Assembly (NCBI GenBank): GCA_018700055.1 | Contig: JABISL010000015.1 | Coordinates: 1 to 50,724 of the forward strand | DNA length: 50,724 bases | DNA from: a bacterium | GTDB taxonomy: Bacteria; Margulisbacteria; Marinamargulisbacteria; UBA817; JABISL01 | Direction: 5' to 3' | In this document: piece by piece, positions 7,571 to 17,693 of the stretch | How the letters are laid out: the number at the start of each line of letters is the position of its first letter | Numbering within the stretch: the first letter of the stretch is position 1 | Notes under the pieces: generated by a model | What the model saw: the letters and a program-made list of their open reading frames with translations, nothing else | Told to the model about the DNA's origin: nothing | The model's database searches: none | Made by a program: the position numbers and the translations under genes

Positions 7571-8251
7571 TTAACCCTGTTTGTCGCTAGAGTCAGACCC
7601 TTCAGCAGAATCACCTTCAGCCGTTTCACCTTCAGCACCTTCAGCAGTCTCGCCTTCAGCAGCCTCACCTTCATCAACTTTTGATTTTTCTGCACGTGGC
7701 ACTTCAACTGTAGCTAGTACATCATGCTTATCACTTAAGACAGTAACACCTTCAACTGGGTTAAGTTCGCCAACTGAAAAAGCCGCGCCTAATTTCATTG
7801 AAGAAATATCAACAACGATCTCTGTTGGGATATCTTTTGGTAAACACTCAACGCGAATTGTACTGTGACCTTTTAGCAAGATCCCACCAACACGCTGACC
7901 AGCGGCTGTTCCAACAATCGTAATTGGTATTCTAACCTCAAGTACCTTTGCGTCACTCACACGTAAAAAATCTACATGGATGATCGAGTTCTTAAGCGGA
8001 TGGTATTCAAATTTGTGAGAAATAACAGACTCTGTCTCTGACCCACCCAATTGAAGTGTAATAATTGCATTCTTTCCAAACTCACTTCGATTAAATGCTT
8101 TTTGCAATAATCTTAACTCTAATGTTATAGGGGTTGGTGTTTTCTCTTCACCATAAATGATGCAAGGAATAAATCCTTTAGGACGTAATTTATTGACCTT
8201 GTTCTTACCGAGGGCCGTTCTTTTTTCAACTTCGATTTCTACAGTTCCCAT
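7571..8251 (-). CDS. rplY: Ribosomal protein bL25, long CTC/TL5 form
   Basis: 226 residues: the bL25 N-terminal 5S-rRNA-binding barrel (residues ~1-92, KRTALGKNKVNKLRPKGFIP and GKNAIITLQL) plus the CTC C-terminal beta domain (~95-190, VLEVRIPITIVGTAAG and VECLPKDIPTEIVVDIS). A final ~35-residue acidic tail of imperfect (G)E(T/A)AEG repeats follows, which is unusual in length and probably disordered. AAGGAG lies 7 bases before the ATG. It binds 5S rRNA in the large subunit. It leads the operon with pyrE and pyrF. Confidence 0.93.
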   Translation of the reverse strand: MGTVEIEVEKRTALGKNKVNKLRPKGFIPCIIYGEEKTPTPITLELRLLQKAFNRSEFGKNAIITLQLGGSETESVISHKFEYHPLKNSIIHVDFLRVSDAKVLEVRIPITIVGTAAGQRVGGILLKGHSTIRVECLPKDIPTEIVVDISSMKLGAAFSVGELNPVEGVTVLSDKHDVLATVEVPRAEKSKVDEGEAAEGETAEGAEGETAEGDSAEGSDSSDKQG

Positions 8252-8432
8252 TGTTTGTCTCCTTAATCTTCGATACGTAAGCTATTCATACCGTATCGGT
8301 CGCGTATAGCGTCCCGATATTTTAGCGTACTTCGACCTTATTTGTAAGGGGTTTTTAGGAACATTCTTTGTTTGAGTCGATACACCATATTCTTTCGATG
8401 TTTCCGACGCTCTGTACAGGGAATATATCATC

Positions 8433-8450
8433 AGGAAACGCAAGTTTCCT
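8433..8450 (+). other. Hairpin with GCAA tetraloop upstream of the 46-residue gene
   Basis: AGGAAAC (8433-8439), loop GCAA, GTTTCCT (8444-8450): a perfect 7-bp stem closed by a GNRA tetraloop. It ends about 15 bases before the AAGGAG of the gene at 8478. It could be an mRNA-stability or translation-control element, or could contain an operator. Confidence 0.5.
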
Positions 8451-8477
8451 AAGCAATCTAAAAAAAGGAGATTACCC

Positions 8478-8618
8478 GTGGAAAACAACGAATTTCAACA
8501 AGACGATGGCGTATCATTAAAATTTGACGATGTAGAAGCAATTCTTGGATTATCTAAGCAAACTCATATCGTAGAGTTTAGTGATAAAAAAGTGCAAGTC
8601 ACTTATAGCCTTAACTAA
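8478..8618 (+). CDS. Small acidic protein, 46 residues
   Basis: GTG start at 8478 with a textbook ribosome binding site, AAAAAAGGAG then 7 bases. The product starts MENNEFQQDDGVSLKFDD and ends KKVQVTYSLN before TAA at 8616. It is acidic in its first half and contains a likely beta segment (HIVEFSDKKVQVTYSL). No known motif or membrane segment is visible. Ribosome binding site, clean stop and position between two divergent units make it a convincing gene despite its size. Function is unknown. Confidence 0.7.
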   Translation: MENNEFQQDDGVSLKFDDVEAILGLSKQTHIVEFSDKKVQVTYSLN

Positions 8619-8648
8619 GTCTAGTATAGCAATTCCACTGGGGGGATA

Positions 8649-9374
8649 TCAACTTATATAGTCGATAGTGGCTTTATTCATTTGATGAAAGAATCCAATG
8701 TTCATCACATAAACAATTGCATACCCAATACCTTGGCATAAAATAGCCAAAACAGAGCCCCCTATTATGGGAACCTGGCTAACGGTTAGCTTGATGGCAG
8801 CTACTAAAAAATAAACCAACATTATCGATACTAAGTACGTAAGTGTTGCGCGTTTGTTTTTCCATATCGTTCGGACGGAGTTGATAATGGGCGTTAGTCC
8901 ATTTTGTTTGGAAACCAATGTATAAGCTGGTGCCAACAATTGACTCACCGTATAAGGAATTAATGCAATTAATAAACTGAACTGCCACCACGTAAAGGGG
9001 GAAGCTTCTGTTGGAGTCCCCAAAGTAAATGTCAGTATCGCAATTGGAAGCACCGTAAATGCCGTCACAAAACATAGACTTACGTATCGAGCTAATACTT
9101 GACCTAAGGCGGACTTAACGTTTGCGCTTCCCTGCGAAACCAATTGCTCAGCCAATGTCATTGTTAGTGCCATGAAGACAATATCAAACGCCCAATGTAT
9201 CAAAAAAAACTGGGCAATAAATTGATTCATACTCATCGATTTAACCAGTAAATCCAGATTAAAGTATGGGGTTAGCAATGACACCATGAAGGCAAAAATA
9301 ATATAGGGAACCAACACAATCTTATCTGTTCGGATAACCCTAATCGTTTGGGTGAGTAGTGACTTGAGGGTCAT
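8649..9374 (-). CDS. Polytopic membrane protein of unknown function
   Basis: 241 residues with about six hydrophobic helices (near 20-38, 57-78, 100-120, 130-150, 175-195, 205-230). The N-terminus SLLTQTIRVIRTDKIVLVPY, the internal ISxVRTIWKNK-like segment and the many small-residue helices recall the glycerophosphodiester-phosphodiesterase membrane-domain or UPF-type families. I cannot name the family with confidence. Its ATG overlaps the NYN gene stop by 4 bases (ATGA), so the pair is a translationally coupled operon. Confidence 0.75.
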   Translation of the reverse strand: MTLKSLLTQTIRVIRTDKIVLVPYIIFAFMVSLLTPYFNLDLLVKSMSMNQFIAQFFLIHWAFDIVFMALTMTLAEQLVSQGSANVKSALGQVLARYVSLCFVTAFTVLPIAILTFTLGTPTEASPFTWWQFSLLIALIPYTVSQLLAPAYTLVSKQNGLTPIINSVRTIWKNKRATLTYLVSIMLVYFLVAAIKLTVSQVPIIGGSVLAILCQGIGYAIVYVMNIGFFHQMNKATIDYIS

Positions 9375-9886
9375 GACCTACGATTACTATTCGTTTTTTT
9401 CATCAGTAAGTCTTTTTCAATCGGCATATGGATATCAACCGCGTTGATCAAATCTTCATTAGTACTTACTAGGAAGGACATAGCCTCAACGAGACACCCC
9501 CTACTTTTTAGATGGAAGACTAGATCACAAAAATCGCCATCTCCCGACACCAACACAACAACGTCTAATTTGTCCGCCATCGAAATGCTATCAATCGCCA
9601 TCCCCATATCCCAGTCCGCCTTGGAAGATCCATCTGCTCGCTTGCGAAGGTCCTTACTTTTAATTTCATAGCCGTTAGACTTCAACATATCAATGAACTT
9701 GGTTTGATCGATTTCGGGGTTATTTACCACATAACAAGCCGCACGAATTAGCTCTCGCCCTCGAACCGCTTTTTCCATTAACTTGGCAAAGTCCAATTTG
9801 GTACCTAACGCCTTTGCCGAATAAAACATATTTTGAACATCAACGAATACACCGACGCGTTGATATTTACTGAATCTTGTTAACAT
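9371..9886 (-). CDS. NYN-domain (LabA/DUF88) protein, putative ribonuclease
   Basis: 171 residues with a PIN-like NYN fold. The acidic-site motifs are VFVDVQNMF (D16, N19), KADWDMGMAIDS (D91, D99) and LVSGDGDFCDLV (D116, D118), which together coordinate Mg2+ in this nuclease superfamily. LabA members in cyanobacteria affect clock output; others act on RNA. The short C-terminus lacks the LOTUS/OST-HTH domain seen in some relatives. It is the first gene of a two-gene unit with the membrane protein. The nuclease activity is inferred from the family. Confidence 0.85.
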   Translation of the reverse strand: MLTRFSKYQRVGVFVDVQNMFYSAKALGTKLDFAKLMEKAVRGRELIRAACYVVNNPEIDQTKFIDMLKSNGYEIKSKDLRKRADGSSKADWDMGMAIDSISMADKLDVVVLVSGDGDFCDLVFHLKSRGCLVEAMSFLVSTNEDLINAVDIHMPIEKDLLMKKTNSNRRS

Positions 9887-9892
9887 AATTTC

Positions 9893-10837
9893 CTACCTTC
9901 GTGGGGCCTGTGTAAGTTTAACTTGGTCTTGAATTTCGGCCACCATATTTGAATATAAATCTTTTAATAAATGGGGTCGCCCTGTAAATAATTCTAATGC
10001 GAGAATGCCTTGGGCGGCTAGCATTCCTGTTCCGTTAAGTCCTCTCGCTCCTTTCTCTCGTATTTGTCGTAACCATTCGGTTTCCAACGGTGTGTAAATA
10101 ATATCACAACACAATTGATCCTTTCGAACCCATTCCATGGAAGGAACAGGAAGTTGCCCCTCTGTCTTTCCCATGCCTACCGCGGTCGTATTTATCACAC
10201 AATCCGCTTCACTTAAGGGCACTAAAACTGAGTCCTTAAGACTATTATCGGCCAAAATCACTGGGGACTGAAACCCGGGAATTGTTTCCGCCATTAGTGG
10301 AAGCATTTCCATTAGATGATCGGCAAGAGATTGAGCTCGATCTGCAGACCTATTTAAAATGGTTAATGACCGGCATTGTTTCTGGATAATAATATATGCG
10401 ATGGCCTTAGCCGCCCCACCTGCGCCTAGCATTACTACGTTTTTATCCTTGAAGGGTTCCTCTATTCCGGTTTCTAACATAACCGACCCGGCAAACCCCA
10501 TAGCATCGGTATTATATCCAACCAAACGATCACCTTCATTTACGATCGTATTTACGGCACCTATGATTGTCCCAAGTGAATCTACTTCGTTGGGACCTGT
10601 TTGGAGAACAGACATCACTGCTTCCTTATAGGGAATGGTAATGTTCACGCCGCGAATGTTACTCCCAACCATGGAATTTAGAAAGTGACAGACCTGGTCT
10701 TCAGAGTCCATATGCAAAGGTACGTATTTATAGTCCTCACCGAGTTGAGCTAGGGCCATATTTTGCATCCGTGGCGACGCCGAATGAGCTACTGGATTCC
10801 CTATAACCCCCAACAATTGTGTTGTTCCCGTAATCAT
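9893..10837 (-). CDS. aroE: Shikimate dehydrogenase
   Basis: 314 residues from ATG 10837. It reduces 3-dehydroshikimate with NADPH in the chorismate pathway. LLGVIGNPVAHSASPRMQN at the N-terminus is the shikimate-binding signature. GVNITIPYKEAVM contains the catalytic Lys. NVVMLGAGGAAKAIAYI is the NADP Rossmann loop and INTTAVGM a further conserved motif. An in-frame extension to 10888 exists but would overlap the divergent thiC and lacks family homology. The -10 at 10850-10845 ends 7 bases before this ATG, supporting a leaderless start. It stops 6 bases before the NYN-gene start, so these genes may be co-transcribed. Confidence 0.94.
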   Translation of the reverse strand: MITGTTQLLGVIGNPVAHSASPRMQNMALAQLGEDYKYVPLHMDSEDQVCHFLNSMVGSNIRGVNITIPYKEAVMSVLQTGPNEVDSLGTIIGAVNTIVNEGDRLVGYNTDAMGFAGSVMLETGIEEPFKDKNVVMLGAGGAAKAIAYIIIQKQCRSLTILNRSADRAQSLADHLMEMLPLMAETIPGFQSPVILADNSLKDSVLVPLSEADCVINTTAVGMGKTEGQLPVPSMEWVRKDQLCCDIIYTPLETEWLRQIREKGARGLNGTGMLAAQGILALELFTGRPHLLKDLYSNMVAEIQDQVKLTQAPRR

Positions 10838-10844
10838 GAGTAAT

Positions 10845-10850
10845 AGTATA
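10845..10850 (-). promoter_or_regulatory. Extended -10 (TGT TATACT), leaderless-type, for aroE
   Basis: On the reverse strand TATACT, preceded by TGT, ends 7 bases before the aroE ATG at 10837. It lies in the 41-base gap between two divergent start codons. Confidence 0.6.
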
Positions 10851-10851
10851 A

Positions 10852-12657
<1,806 letters not shown>

Positions 12658-12662
12658 AAAAC

Positions 12663-12700
12663 AGGTTATGTCCTTGGCTATTATACGCCAGGGGCAACCT
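12663..12700. terminator. Bidirectional terminator between thiC and the 612-residue gene
   Basis: AGGTT (12663-12667) pairs with AACCT (12696-12700), and GTCCTTGGC (12670-12678) with GCCAGGGGC (12687-12695) allowing two G-U pairs, around the loop TATTATAC. T-rich CTTTCT follows on the plus strand and TGTTTTCT on the minus strand, as expected for a shared terminator of convergent genes. Confidence 0.65.
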
Positions 12701-12727
12701 CTTTCTAAGGGAGTAAGAACTTAACCG

Positions 12728-14566
12728 CTAAGCCGTTGCTAAGTTAAGAAAGATATCCGCGTTAGCTTTAAGAATCGACGTTAATTGGTCTTGAAACTGT
12801 GTAAGGTCACGGATCATCGTTTCTTTAACCTCATCAGACTCTTGAATAATTGTTGGAATGAGGTTTTGGTAATATGCCATGCCGTCATTTAGATTGGTCT
12901 TATAGAGGTTGAGGTAGTCTATTTGCTTAACCGTTGGCTCAGGAAGAACCTTTTTGATCTCTTTCTCGAAATGCTCAATATACATTTTCAATTCTTTGAT
13001 CATGAAGTTCGGTCGATAGTTATCATTTAATAGATTGGTCTGACCATAAATATGCCCCACCATTTCCTGAAGTGATACAAACTTGGAAAAATATGCCAAG
13101 TTTGGTCCCGGACAAACGGTTGTCTTTAATGGACGCTTGTTTTCTTGATTGGTGGTTAAGAGAACAGACGCTGCCAAATCCTCACAAAGGCACACCTTAG
13201 TAATAACGGCTTCAACCATCGTCTTTTGTTCAGACTCTGGAAGATCCAATGCTTCGATCTGTTCAATTTTGCGCTTTTGATAGAACCGTGATGCCGTACA
13301 AACAGGTTTTTTTGTAAATTCCCAGTTGGATACCAAATGCCCTTTTGGACAAGGACTTCCTGGTCGTCCATTTTCAAACCGCTCCATTTTTTGAGCATCA
13401 CTGGTAGTGCCACGAACCGAATTAAAAGGAACCCCTAGAGGTGACACTTCACTCGTATAGAGATCTTTTTCCTGAGCGCCACGTAACAGCTCTCTACTCT
13501 CATCATCAACAACAGTTACTTCTGGAACAAGTAAAAATGGTGTCCCCCACCCTGTGCCGTCCACACCATAAAAATCAGTGAGGAATGTTTGCTCCGAATG
13601 AGTTCCAATCCCGCCCTGCATCGTCAAACGCGTTGTCGGTGTCGAGGCATATTGAATACGATCCTTTTTGGCAAGAGACGCATTACATGTTTTTAATAAG
13701 TCTTCATTTAGACCGTCTAGACTCTCTTTAAACTCTTCTAATATCGGTCCAATTAAGTACCCGTCTGAAGCAAACGCGTGGCCACCACAGTTAAGTCCTG
13801 ACTCGATGCGGTGCTCGGAGATCCAAATCCCCTTTTTAGCTAAGAACCGCCCCTGGATTACAGAGGATCGGTAATCAGACACTTTCATAATGACCCATTT
13901 GTTAACAACACCATTTTCATCTGGAAAAAAGTCATCAAACTGTTCACAGTATGCGTACAATCTACGATTGAATCCGGCACTGAATACGATCCCTGATTTA
14001 AGTTTACTCTCTGCAAACCCACGAAGTGTCGACAATGCATCCGATCCAAGTTCTATTAAGTTGCCATCTTTGTCGTAGTTATCACGATCCAGTTTGGTCA
14101 TAATATTAACTTCGATGTGCCCTGGTCTTACTTGGGCTCTTAGCGCCTCTTGCAATGCCGCTTTCTCAGCGTCTGGAGCCGCAAGCATTGCTTGGTATGA
14201 TTGTCCCAACGTAGCGTTTGGATCCAACATCTCAAAGTATTTGGTGATTTCTGTTCCTGGTTCAAAAGCAGACGCCCTAAGCTCAATCATCTGCTGGTCC
14301 AGAATATCTTGAATACTATTTAGATAAGCCGTTGTTCGTCTTACTCTATAGTCGTCAGACCATTTCTTTATTTCTTCGTAAGGACGATTATATGTCTCAC
14401 AATGACTCTTTCTCATTGTCTCTAACATTTCATCATCACCAATAGACATTACGGAGGTGATTCCGTATCTTGCTACCTTAATCGGCGAATCAACGGTAAA
14501 CGCCGTACCCATTACAGGAATATGGAAGTCGTGGATCCCTTTTTTATAAAAATGTTGAGGAGTCAT
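12728..14566 (-). CDS. Conserved ~600-residue protein of unknown function
   Basis: 612 residues. The N-terminus has FHIPVMGTAFTVDSPIKVA and GITSVMSIGDDEMLE. A central motif SGLNCGGHAFASDGYLIGP (C260, H263) and MQGGIGTHSEQTFL (about 317-329) look like phosphate- or flavin-binding loops of a TIM barrel. Cysteines in GSPCPKGH (C406), PVCTASRFYQ (C423) and CLCED (C459, C461) could bind a metal or Fe-S cluster. I recall proteins with the same start and the GLNCGGHAF motif in other bacteria annotated only as hypothetical. The C-terminal ~130 residues are helical. No Shine-Dalgarno is present; TACAAT ends 9 bases before the ATG, overlapping the end of the small gene upstream. Confidence 0.8.
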   Translation of the reverse strand: MTPQHFYKKGIHDFHIPVMGTAFTVDSPIKVARYGITSVMSIGDDEMLETMRKSHCETYNRPYEEIKKWSDDYRVRRTTAYLNSIQDILDQQMIELRASAFEPGTEITKYFEMLDPNATLGQSYQAMLAAPDAEKAALQEALRAQVRPGHIEVNIMTKLDRDNYDKDGNLIELGSDALSTLRGFAESKLKSGIVFSAGFNRRLYAYCEQFDDFFPDENGVVNKWVIMKVSDYRSSVIQGRFLAKKGIWISEHRIESGLNCGGHAFASDGYLIGPILEEFKESLDGLNEDLLKTCNASLAKKDRIQYASTPTTRLTMQGGIGTHSEQTFLTDFYGVDGTGWGTPFLLVPEVTVVDDESRELLRGAQEKDLYTSEVSPLGVPFNSVRGTTSDAQKMERFENGRPGSPCPKGHLVSNWEFTKKPVCTASRFYQKRKIEQIEALDLPESEQKTMVEAVITKVCLCEDLAASVLLTTNQENKRPLKTTVCPGPNLAYFSKFVSLQEMVGHIYGQTNLLNDNYRPNFMIKELKMYIEHFEKEIKKVLPEPTVKQIDYLNLYKTNLNDGMAYYQNLIPTIIQESDEVKETMIRDLTQFQDQLTSILKANADIFLNLATA

Positions 14567-14573
14567 TACCGAG

Positions 14574-14810
14574 TTATTGTACTCTAGGAATTGGGAATCC
14601 GTAAATATATGTCGCTTTTGGACGACGACCTAGCCTGACTTCATTGGCGCCAGCAGGATTTGTCATTCTTTTTTTTAAAAACCTGTTTTTTTTAGACGCG
14701 TCCAATCTATCAAATGTTAGTCTCCAAGCGTCTCTTCTCAACTTGTCTATCTCTGGATCAGAAATCACACCTTTTTCTCCATTGAAAATTGAGTCCTCAC
14801 GTTCATCCAT
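14574..14810 (-). CDS. Hypothetical basic protein, 78 residues
   Basis: It starts MDEREDSIFNGEKGV; the C-terminal half is strongly basic (NRFLKKRMTNPAG, VRLGRRPKATYIYGF). The stop is 7 bases before the 612-residue gene, suggesting one unit. Start support is weak: the only AAGGAG upstream is about 24 bases away and would serve a three-codon frame instead. It could be a real small RNA-binding-like protein or a leader ORF. No family was recognised. Confidence 0.45.
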   Translation of the reverse strand: MDEREDSIFNGEKGVISDPEIDKLRRDAWRLTFDRLDASKKNRFLKKRMTNPAGANEVRLGRRPKATYIYGFPIPRVQ

Positions 14811-14936
14811 ACTCGTTTCAGATCCACTTAGGGCATCTCCTTAATCATTTAAGTAAGGCATGTCCCCTATATAATTACGTGGTTTTATATCGTCAGATTT
14901 CATTTTTTTGGGGTAATCACTGCGTCCTTAGTGTGT

Positions 14937-14942
14937 TATCCT
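14937..14942 (+). promoter_or_regulatory. Extended -10 (TGT TATCCT), leaderless-type, for bioB
   Basis: TATCCT, preceded by TGT, ends 7 bases before the ATG at 14950. There is no Shine-Dalgarno. Confidence 0.6.
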
Positions 14943-14949
14943 TGTGCCT

Positions 14950-16059
14950 ATGAAAACACAAAACTACCAAACATTAACTGAAACCGCCTTATCAAATGAG
15001 CAACTATCTTCTGAAGATTGCTTAAACATTCTTACGAACCCTGATATTGATATTCTATCACTTGTTCATGCTGCATACGCACTGCGAAAAGAACATTGGG
15101 GCAAAGATGTTAGCATCCATATATTAAATAACGCACAGAACGGTGCATGCCCTGAGGATTGTGCCTATTGTGCTCAAGCTAAGACTTCTAAATCGGATAT
15201 CAACAAATACCCAGCTAAAGAAGAAGACGAAATGTTAGCAGAGGCAAAACGTGCTTATGAAAACGGCGCTTTCCGCTATTGCATGGTGTACTCCGGGCGT
15301 GGCCCACGTAAAAAACGTATCGAAAAGCTATCCGGTATTATCCGCAAGATCAAAGACAACTACCCTATTGAAGTCTGTCTCTCTCCCGGCCTTATTGATG
15401 CCGAAGATGCCGAAACATTAAAAGCGGCTGGGTTAGATCGGTTTAACCACAACCTTAACACCTCCAAAACTTACTATGACAAGATTTGTACTACGCATAC
15501 CTATGAAGACCGACTTAATACATTGAAGTCTGTCCAAAAGGCCGGTATTGGCATGTGTTCAGGCATTATTGTCGGAATGGGTGAATCCTCTGAAGATATC
15601 GTTGAAGTAGCTCTCAAGCTACGTGAGCTCAAGTCTAACTCCATCCCTGTAAATTTCTATATGCCAATTCCTGGCAATACTATGGGACAAAAGAACCCAC
15701 TAACTCCGGAATATTGTCTCCGCGTCTTATGCCTCTTCCGTTTCCTAAACCCTACATCCGAGCTTCGAATGGCAGCTGGGCGTGAAATGCACCTGAGAAA
15801 CATGCAATCTCTAGGACTCTTTGTTGCCAACTCATTATTTATGGATGGGTATTTGAATACTAAAGGCGGCAACGCCCCAGATACATTGGCGATGATTCGG
15901 GATGCTGGATTTACTATCAAGGCAGATCGACCAGTAGAAGCCATTATCAATGCGATCGAGAACGGAGCCAAAGAAAAAGGGCCGGAAACGGGAACATCCC
16001 TCTCCGACCCTTCTATTACAATTAAGTCCACTACGGACTTAAGACCTACAACTGCTTAA
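14950..16059 (+). CDS. bioB: Biotin synthase
   Basis: 369 residues from ATG 14950; a GTG two codons upstream is in frame but less likely. It inserts sulfur into dethiobiotin by radical-SAM chemistry. The radical-SAM motif is NGACPEDCAYCAQ (CxxxCxxC). ELRMAAGREMHLRNMQ contains the Arg that ligates the auxiliary [2Fe-2S] cluster. GIIVGMGES and FYMPIPGNTMG are typical. The last ~30 residues, rich in Ser and Thr, extend past the usual end. No other bio genes are nearby, so the gene stands alone. It converges on sodB with only 7 bases between stops. Confidence 0.95.
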   Translation: MKTQNYQTLTETALSNEQLSSEDCLNILTNPDIDILSLVHAAYALRKEHWGKDVSIHILNNAQNGACPEDCAYCAQAKTSKSDINKYPAKEEDEMLAEAKRAYENGAFRYCMVYSGRGPRKKRIEKLSGIIRKIKDNYPIEVCLSPGLIDAEDAETLKAAGLDRFNHNLNTSKTYYDKICTTHTYEDRLNTLKSVQKAGIGMCSGIIVGMGESSEDIVEVALKLRELKSNSIPVNFYMPIPGNTMGQKNPLTPEYCLRVLCLFRFLNPTSELRMAAGREMHLRNMQSLGLFVANSLFMDGYLNTKGGNAPDTLAMIRDAGFTIKADRPVEAIINAIENGAKEKGPETGTSLSDPSITIKSTTDLRPTTA

Positions 16060-16066
16060 CGGTTTG

Positions 16067-16693
16067 TTAGGCTGCTGTAGTTACTGACTTCGCTGCTTGA
16101 TAGTTTTTAGAGACTTGGTCCCAGTTCAACACGTTCCAAAAAGCAGACACATAGTCTGGTCTACGGTTTTGGTAGTTGAGGTAGTATGCATGTTCCCATA
16201 CATCCAATCCTAAGATAGGTGTATTACCATCCATTAATGGACTATCTTGGTTCGCTGAAGAAGTGACTTCTAGCTTACCGGAAGCATTAACGACTAACCA
16301 TGCCCATCCACTTCCAAAGCGTGTTGCGGCTGCGTTAGCGAAAGCTGTCTTGAACGCGTCTAGTCCACCTAGGTCAGATTCGATTGCTGCGGCTACGTCA
16401 CCTTGAGGTGTTCCGCCTCCATTGGGGCTCATCACCTTCCAAAAAAGGCTGTGATTGGCATGTCCACCGGCGTGGTTACGTACTGCCCCACGAATTGTTT
16501 CAGGTACATTACTCATGTTGCTGAGAACATCTTCTACAGGCTTATCAGCCCATTCAGTTCCAGCTAAAGCGTCATTGGCTTTGTTGATATAAGCCTGATG
16601 ATGTTTTGTATGATGAATCTCCATCGTCTTCCCATCAATATGGGGCTCTAATGCAGATGTTTCATAATCTAATTGTGGTAACTCATATGCCAT
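16067..16693 (-). CDS. sodA: Superoxide dismutase, Mn/Fe family
   Basis: 208 residues. It dismutes superoxide to H2O2 and O2 in the cytoplasm (no signal peptide). Metal ligands are H27 in [13 protein letters not shown]81 in HANHSLFW, and D164 and H168 in LDVWEHAYY. The SPNGGG loop near 89-94 and GSGWAWLVV are as in Mn-type enzymes, but metal choice (Mn, Fe or either) cannot be fixed from sequence. The ribosome binding site AAAGGAG overlaps the peroxiredoxin stop (TAAAGGAG), so it is the second gene of a peroxiredoxin-SOD operon. The two enzymes act in sequence: SOD makes the peroxide that peroxiredoxin removes. Confidence 0.95.
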   Translation of the reverse strand: MAYELPQLDYETSALEPHIDGKTMEIHHTKHHQAYINKANDALAGTEWADKPVEDVLSNMSNVPETIRGAVRNHAGGHANHSLFWKVMSPNGGGTPQGDVAAAIESDLGGLDAFKTAFANAAATRFGSGWAWLVVNASGKLEVTSSANQDSPLMDGNTPILGLDVWEHAYYLNYQNRRPDYVSAFWNVLNWDQVSKNYQAAKSVTTAA

Positions 16694-16705
16694 TTGATAT
16701 CTCCT

Positions 16706-17305
16706 TTACGCCATTGCGGGCTGTTTGTCTCCGAAATAGTCTTTTAATCCGTTTTGATCAGCAGTCATTGCCGTCTCACCTTCAGTCCAGTTGGCGGGGC
16801 AAACTTCACCATTCTTTTCTACATATTGAAGTGCATCTACCATACGAAGTGCTTCGTCTACGTTACGTCCTAATGGAAGGTCGTTCACTACTTGGTGACG
16901 AACAACACCTTCTTGATCGATCAAGAACAGTCCGCGATAAGCGATTCCTTCTTCTTCTATTAATACACCGTAGTCACGAGCTATCGTTTTGTTGATGTCT
17001 GCTACTAGTGGGTATGTAACACCTTCAATTCCACCTTGAGACTTGGGAGTATTCACCCATGCCAAGTGAGAAAAATGAGAATCTACTGAACATCCAATAA
17101 GCTGAACGCCTTTGGACTCAAAGTCAGCTAGCTTCGCTTGGAATGCATGTAACTCTGTTGGGCATACAAATGTAAAATCCAATGGGTAAAAGAACAACAC
17201 AACATATTTACCTTTGCTTTGTGACAATGTGTAGCTATCTTTTATCTGACCATTCTCCACCACTTTGGCATCAAAATCTGGGGCTTGTTTTCCTACTAAA
17301 CTCAT
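16706..17305 (-). CDS. Typical 2-Cys peroxiredoxin (AhpC/Prx1 type)
   Basis: 199 residues. It reduces H2O2 and alkyl hydroperoxides. The peroxidatic Cys is C48 in FYPLDFTFVCPTEL and the resolving Cys is C169 in GEVCPANW. A GGIEG loop near 91 and a C-terminal DYF resemble the GGLG/YF features of hyperoxidation-sensitive peroxiredoxins, though GGIEG is not an exact match. GCAGGAGGAAAT gives a strong ribosome binding site. A good promoter lies upstream at 17365-17337. No AhpF is nearby; the reductant is probably thioredoxin. The operon partner is sodA. Confidence 0.95.
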   Translation of the reverse strand: MSLVGKQAPDFDAKVVENGQIKDSYTLSQSKGKYVVLFFYPLDFTFVCPTELHAFQAKLADFESKGVQLIGCSVDSHFSHLAWVNTPKSQGGIEGVTYPLVADINKTIARDYGVLIEEEGIAYRGLFLIDQEGVVRHQVVNDLPLGRNVDEALRMVDALQYVEKNGEVCPANWTEGETAMTADQNGLKDYFGDKQPAMA

Positions 17306-17336
17306 AATATTTCCTCCTGCTTTTTAAACTTGCATT

Positions 17337-17365
17337 AGTTTAGCAAGTTATAACTCGGCTCTCAA
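17337..17365 (-). promoter_or_regulatory. Promoter of the peroxiredoxin-SOD operon
   Basis: On the reverse strand TTGAGA (17365-17360), a 17-base spacer, and TAAACT (17342-17337) preceded by TGC. This is the best-matched -35/-10 pair in the window. It leaves a leader of about 25 bases with a strong Shine-Dalgarno. The 11-mer TGCTAAACTAA is identical to the one in the divergent ferredoxin promoter. Confidence 0.7.
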
Positions 17366-17422
17366 CAGTGACTCGTATCTGTGTCGGGTACAGGGCCCCG
17401 TGTGCTGTGTACGGAACTGTGC

Positions 17423-17428
17423 TAAACT
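17423..17428 (+). promoter_or_regulatory. Extended -10 (TGC TAAACT) of the ferredoxin-nadA operon
   Basis: TGTGCTAAACTAA mirrors the peroxiredoxin promoter across the divergent gap. Here the leader is about 19 bases and includes AAAAAAGGAG before the ATG at 17454. Confidence 0.55.
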
Positions 17429-17453
17429 AACCGCACTAAAAAAGGAGTCCCAA

Positions 17454-17693
17454 ATGGCTGATTTTTTATTAAAACACTATGAAAACAACACTGGTCTATA
17501 CTTCGTTGATCAATCTTGCATTGCCTGTGACACCTGTACAGGAATTGCACCGAACAGCTTCACACTCACTGAAGACAAAGACCATGCTTATGTGGCAGTG
17601 CAGCCGATACACGCTCATGAACTTACTCAATGTGAGGATGCGCTCTTTGCCTGCCCGGTAAATGCGATAGGAAAAAAAGGTACCCATGACTAA
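17454..17693 (+). CDS. Small single-cluster ferredoxin
   Basis: 79 residues from ATG 17454, preceded by AAAAAAGGAG. Cys ligands are CIACDTC (C22, C25, C28) and C67 in CPVNAI; C60 is an extra Cys. One [4Fe-4S] (or [3Fe-4S]) cluster is expected, as in the small Fer4 electron carriers. An upstream in-frame start at 17400 would add 18 non-homologous residues and can be ignored. The gene overlaps nadA by 8 bases, so it is co-translated with an oxygen-sensitive 4Fe-4S enzyme. It may donate electrons for cluster maintenance or to BioB, but that is inference. Confidence 0.88.
   Translation: MADFLLKHYENNTGLYFVDQSCIACDTCTGIAPNSFTLTEDKDHAYVAVQPIHAHELTQCEDALFACPVNAIGKKGTHD

Noticed and set aside
8282-8488. 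68-residue minus-strand ORF
   Set aside because: No ribosome binding site, Cys/Tyr/Arg-rich shadow composition, and it overlaps the better-supported 46-residue gene and the rplY leader.
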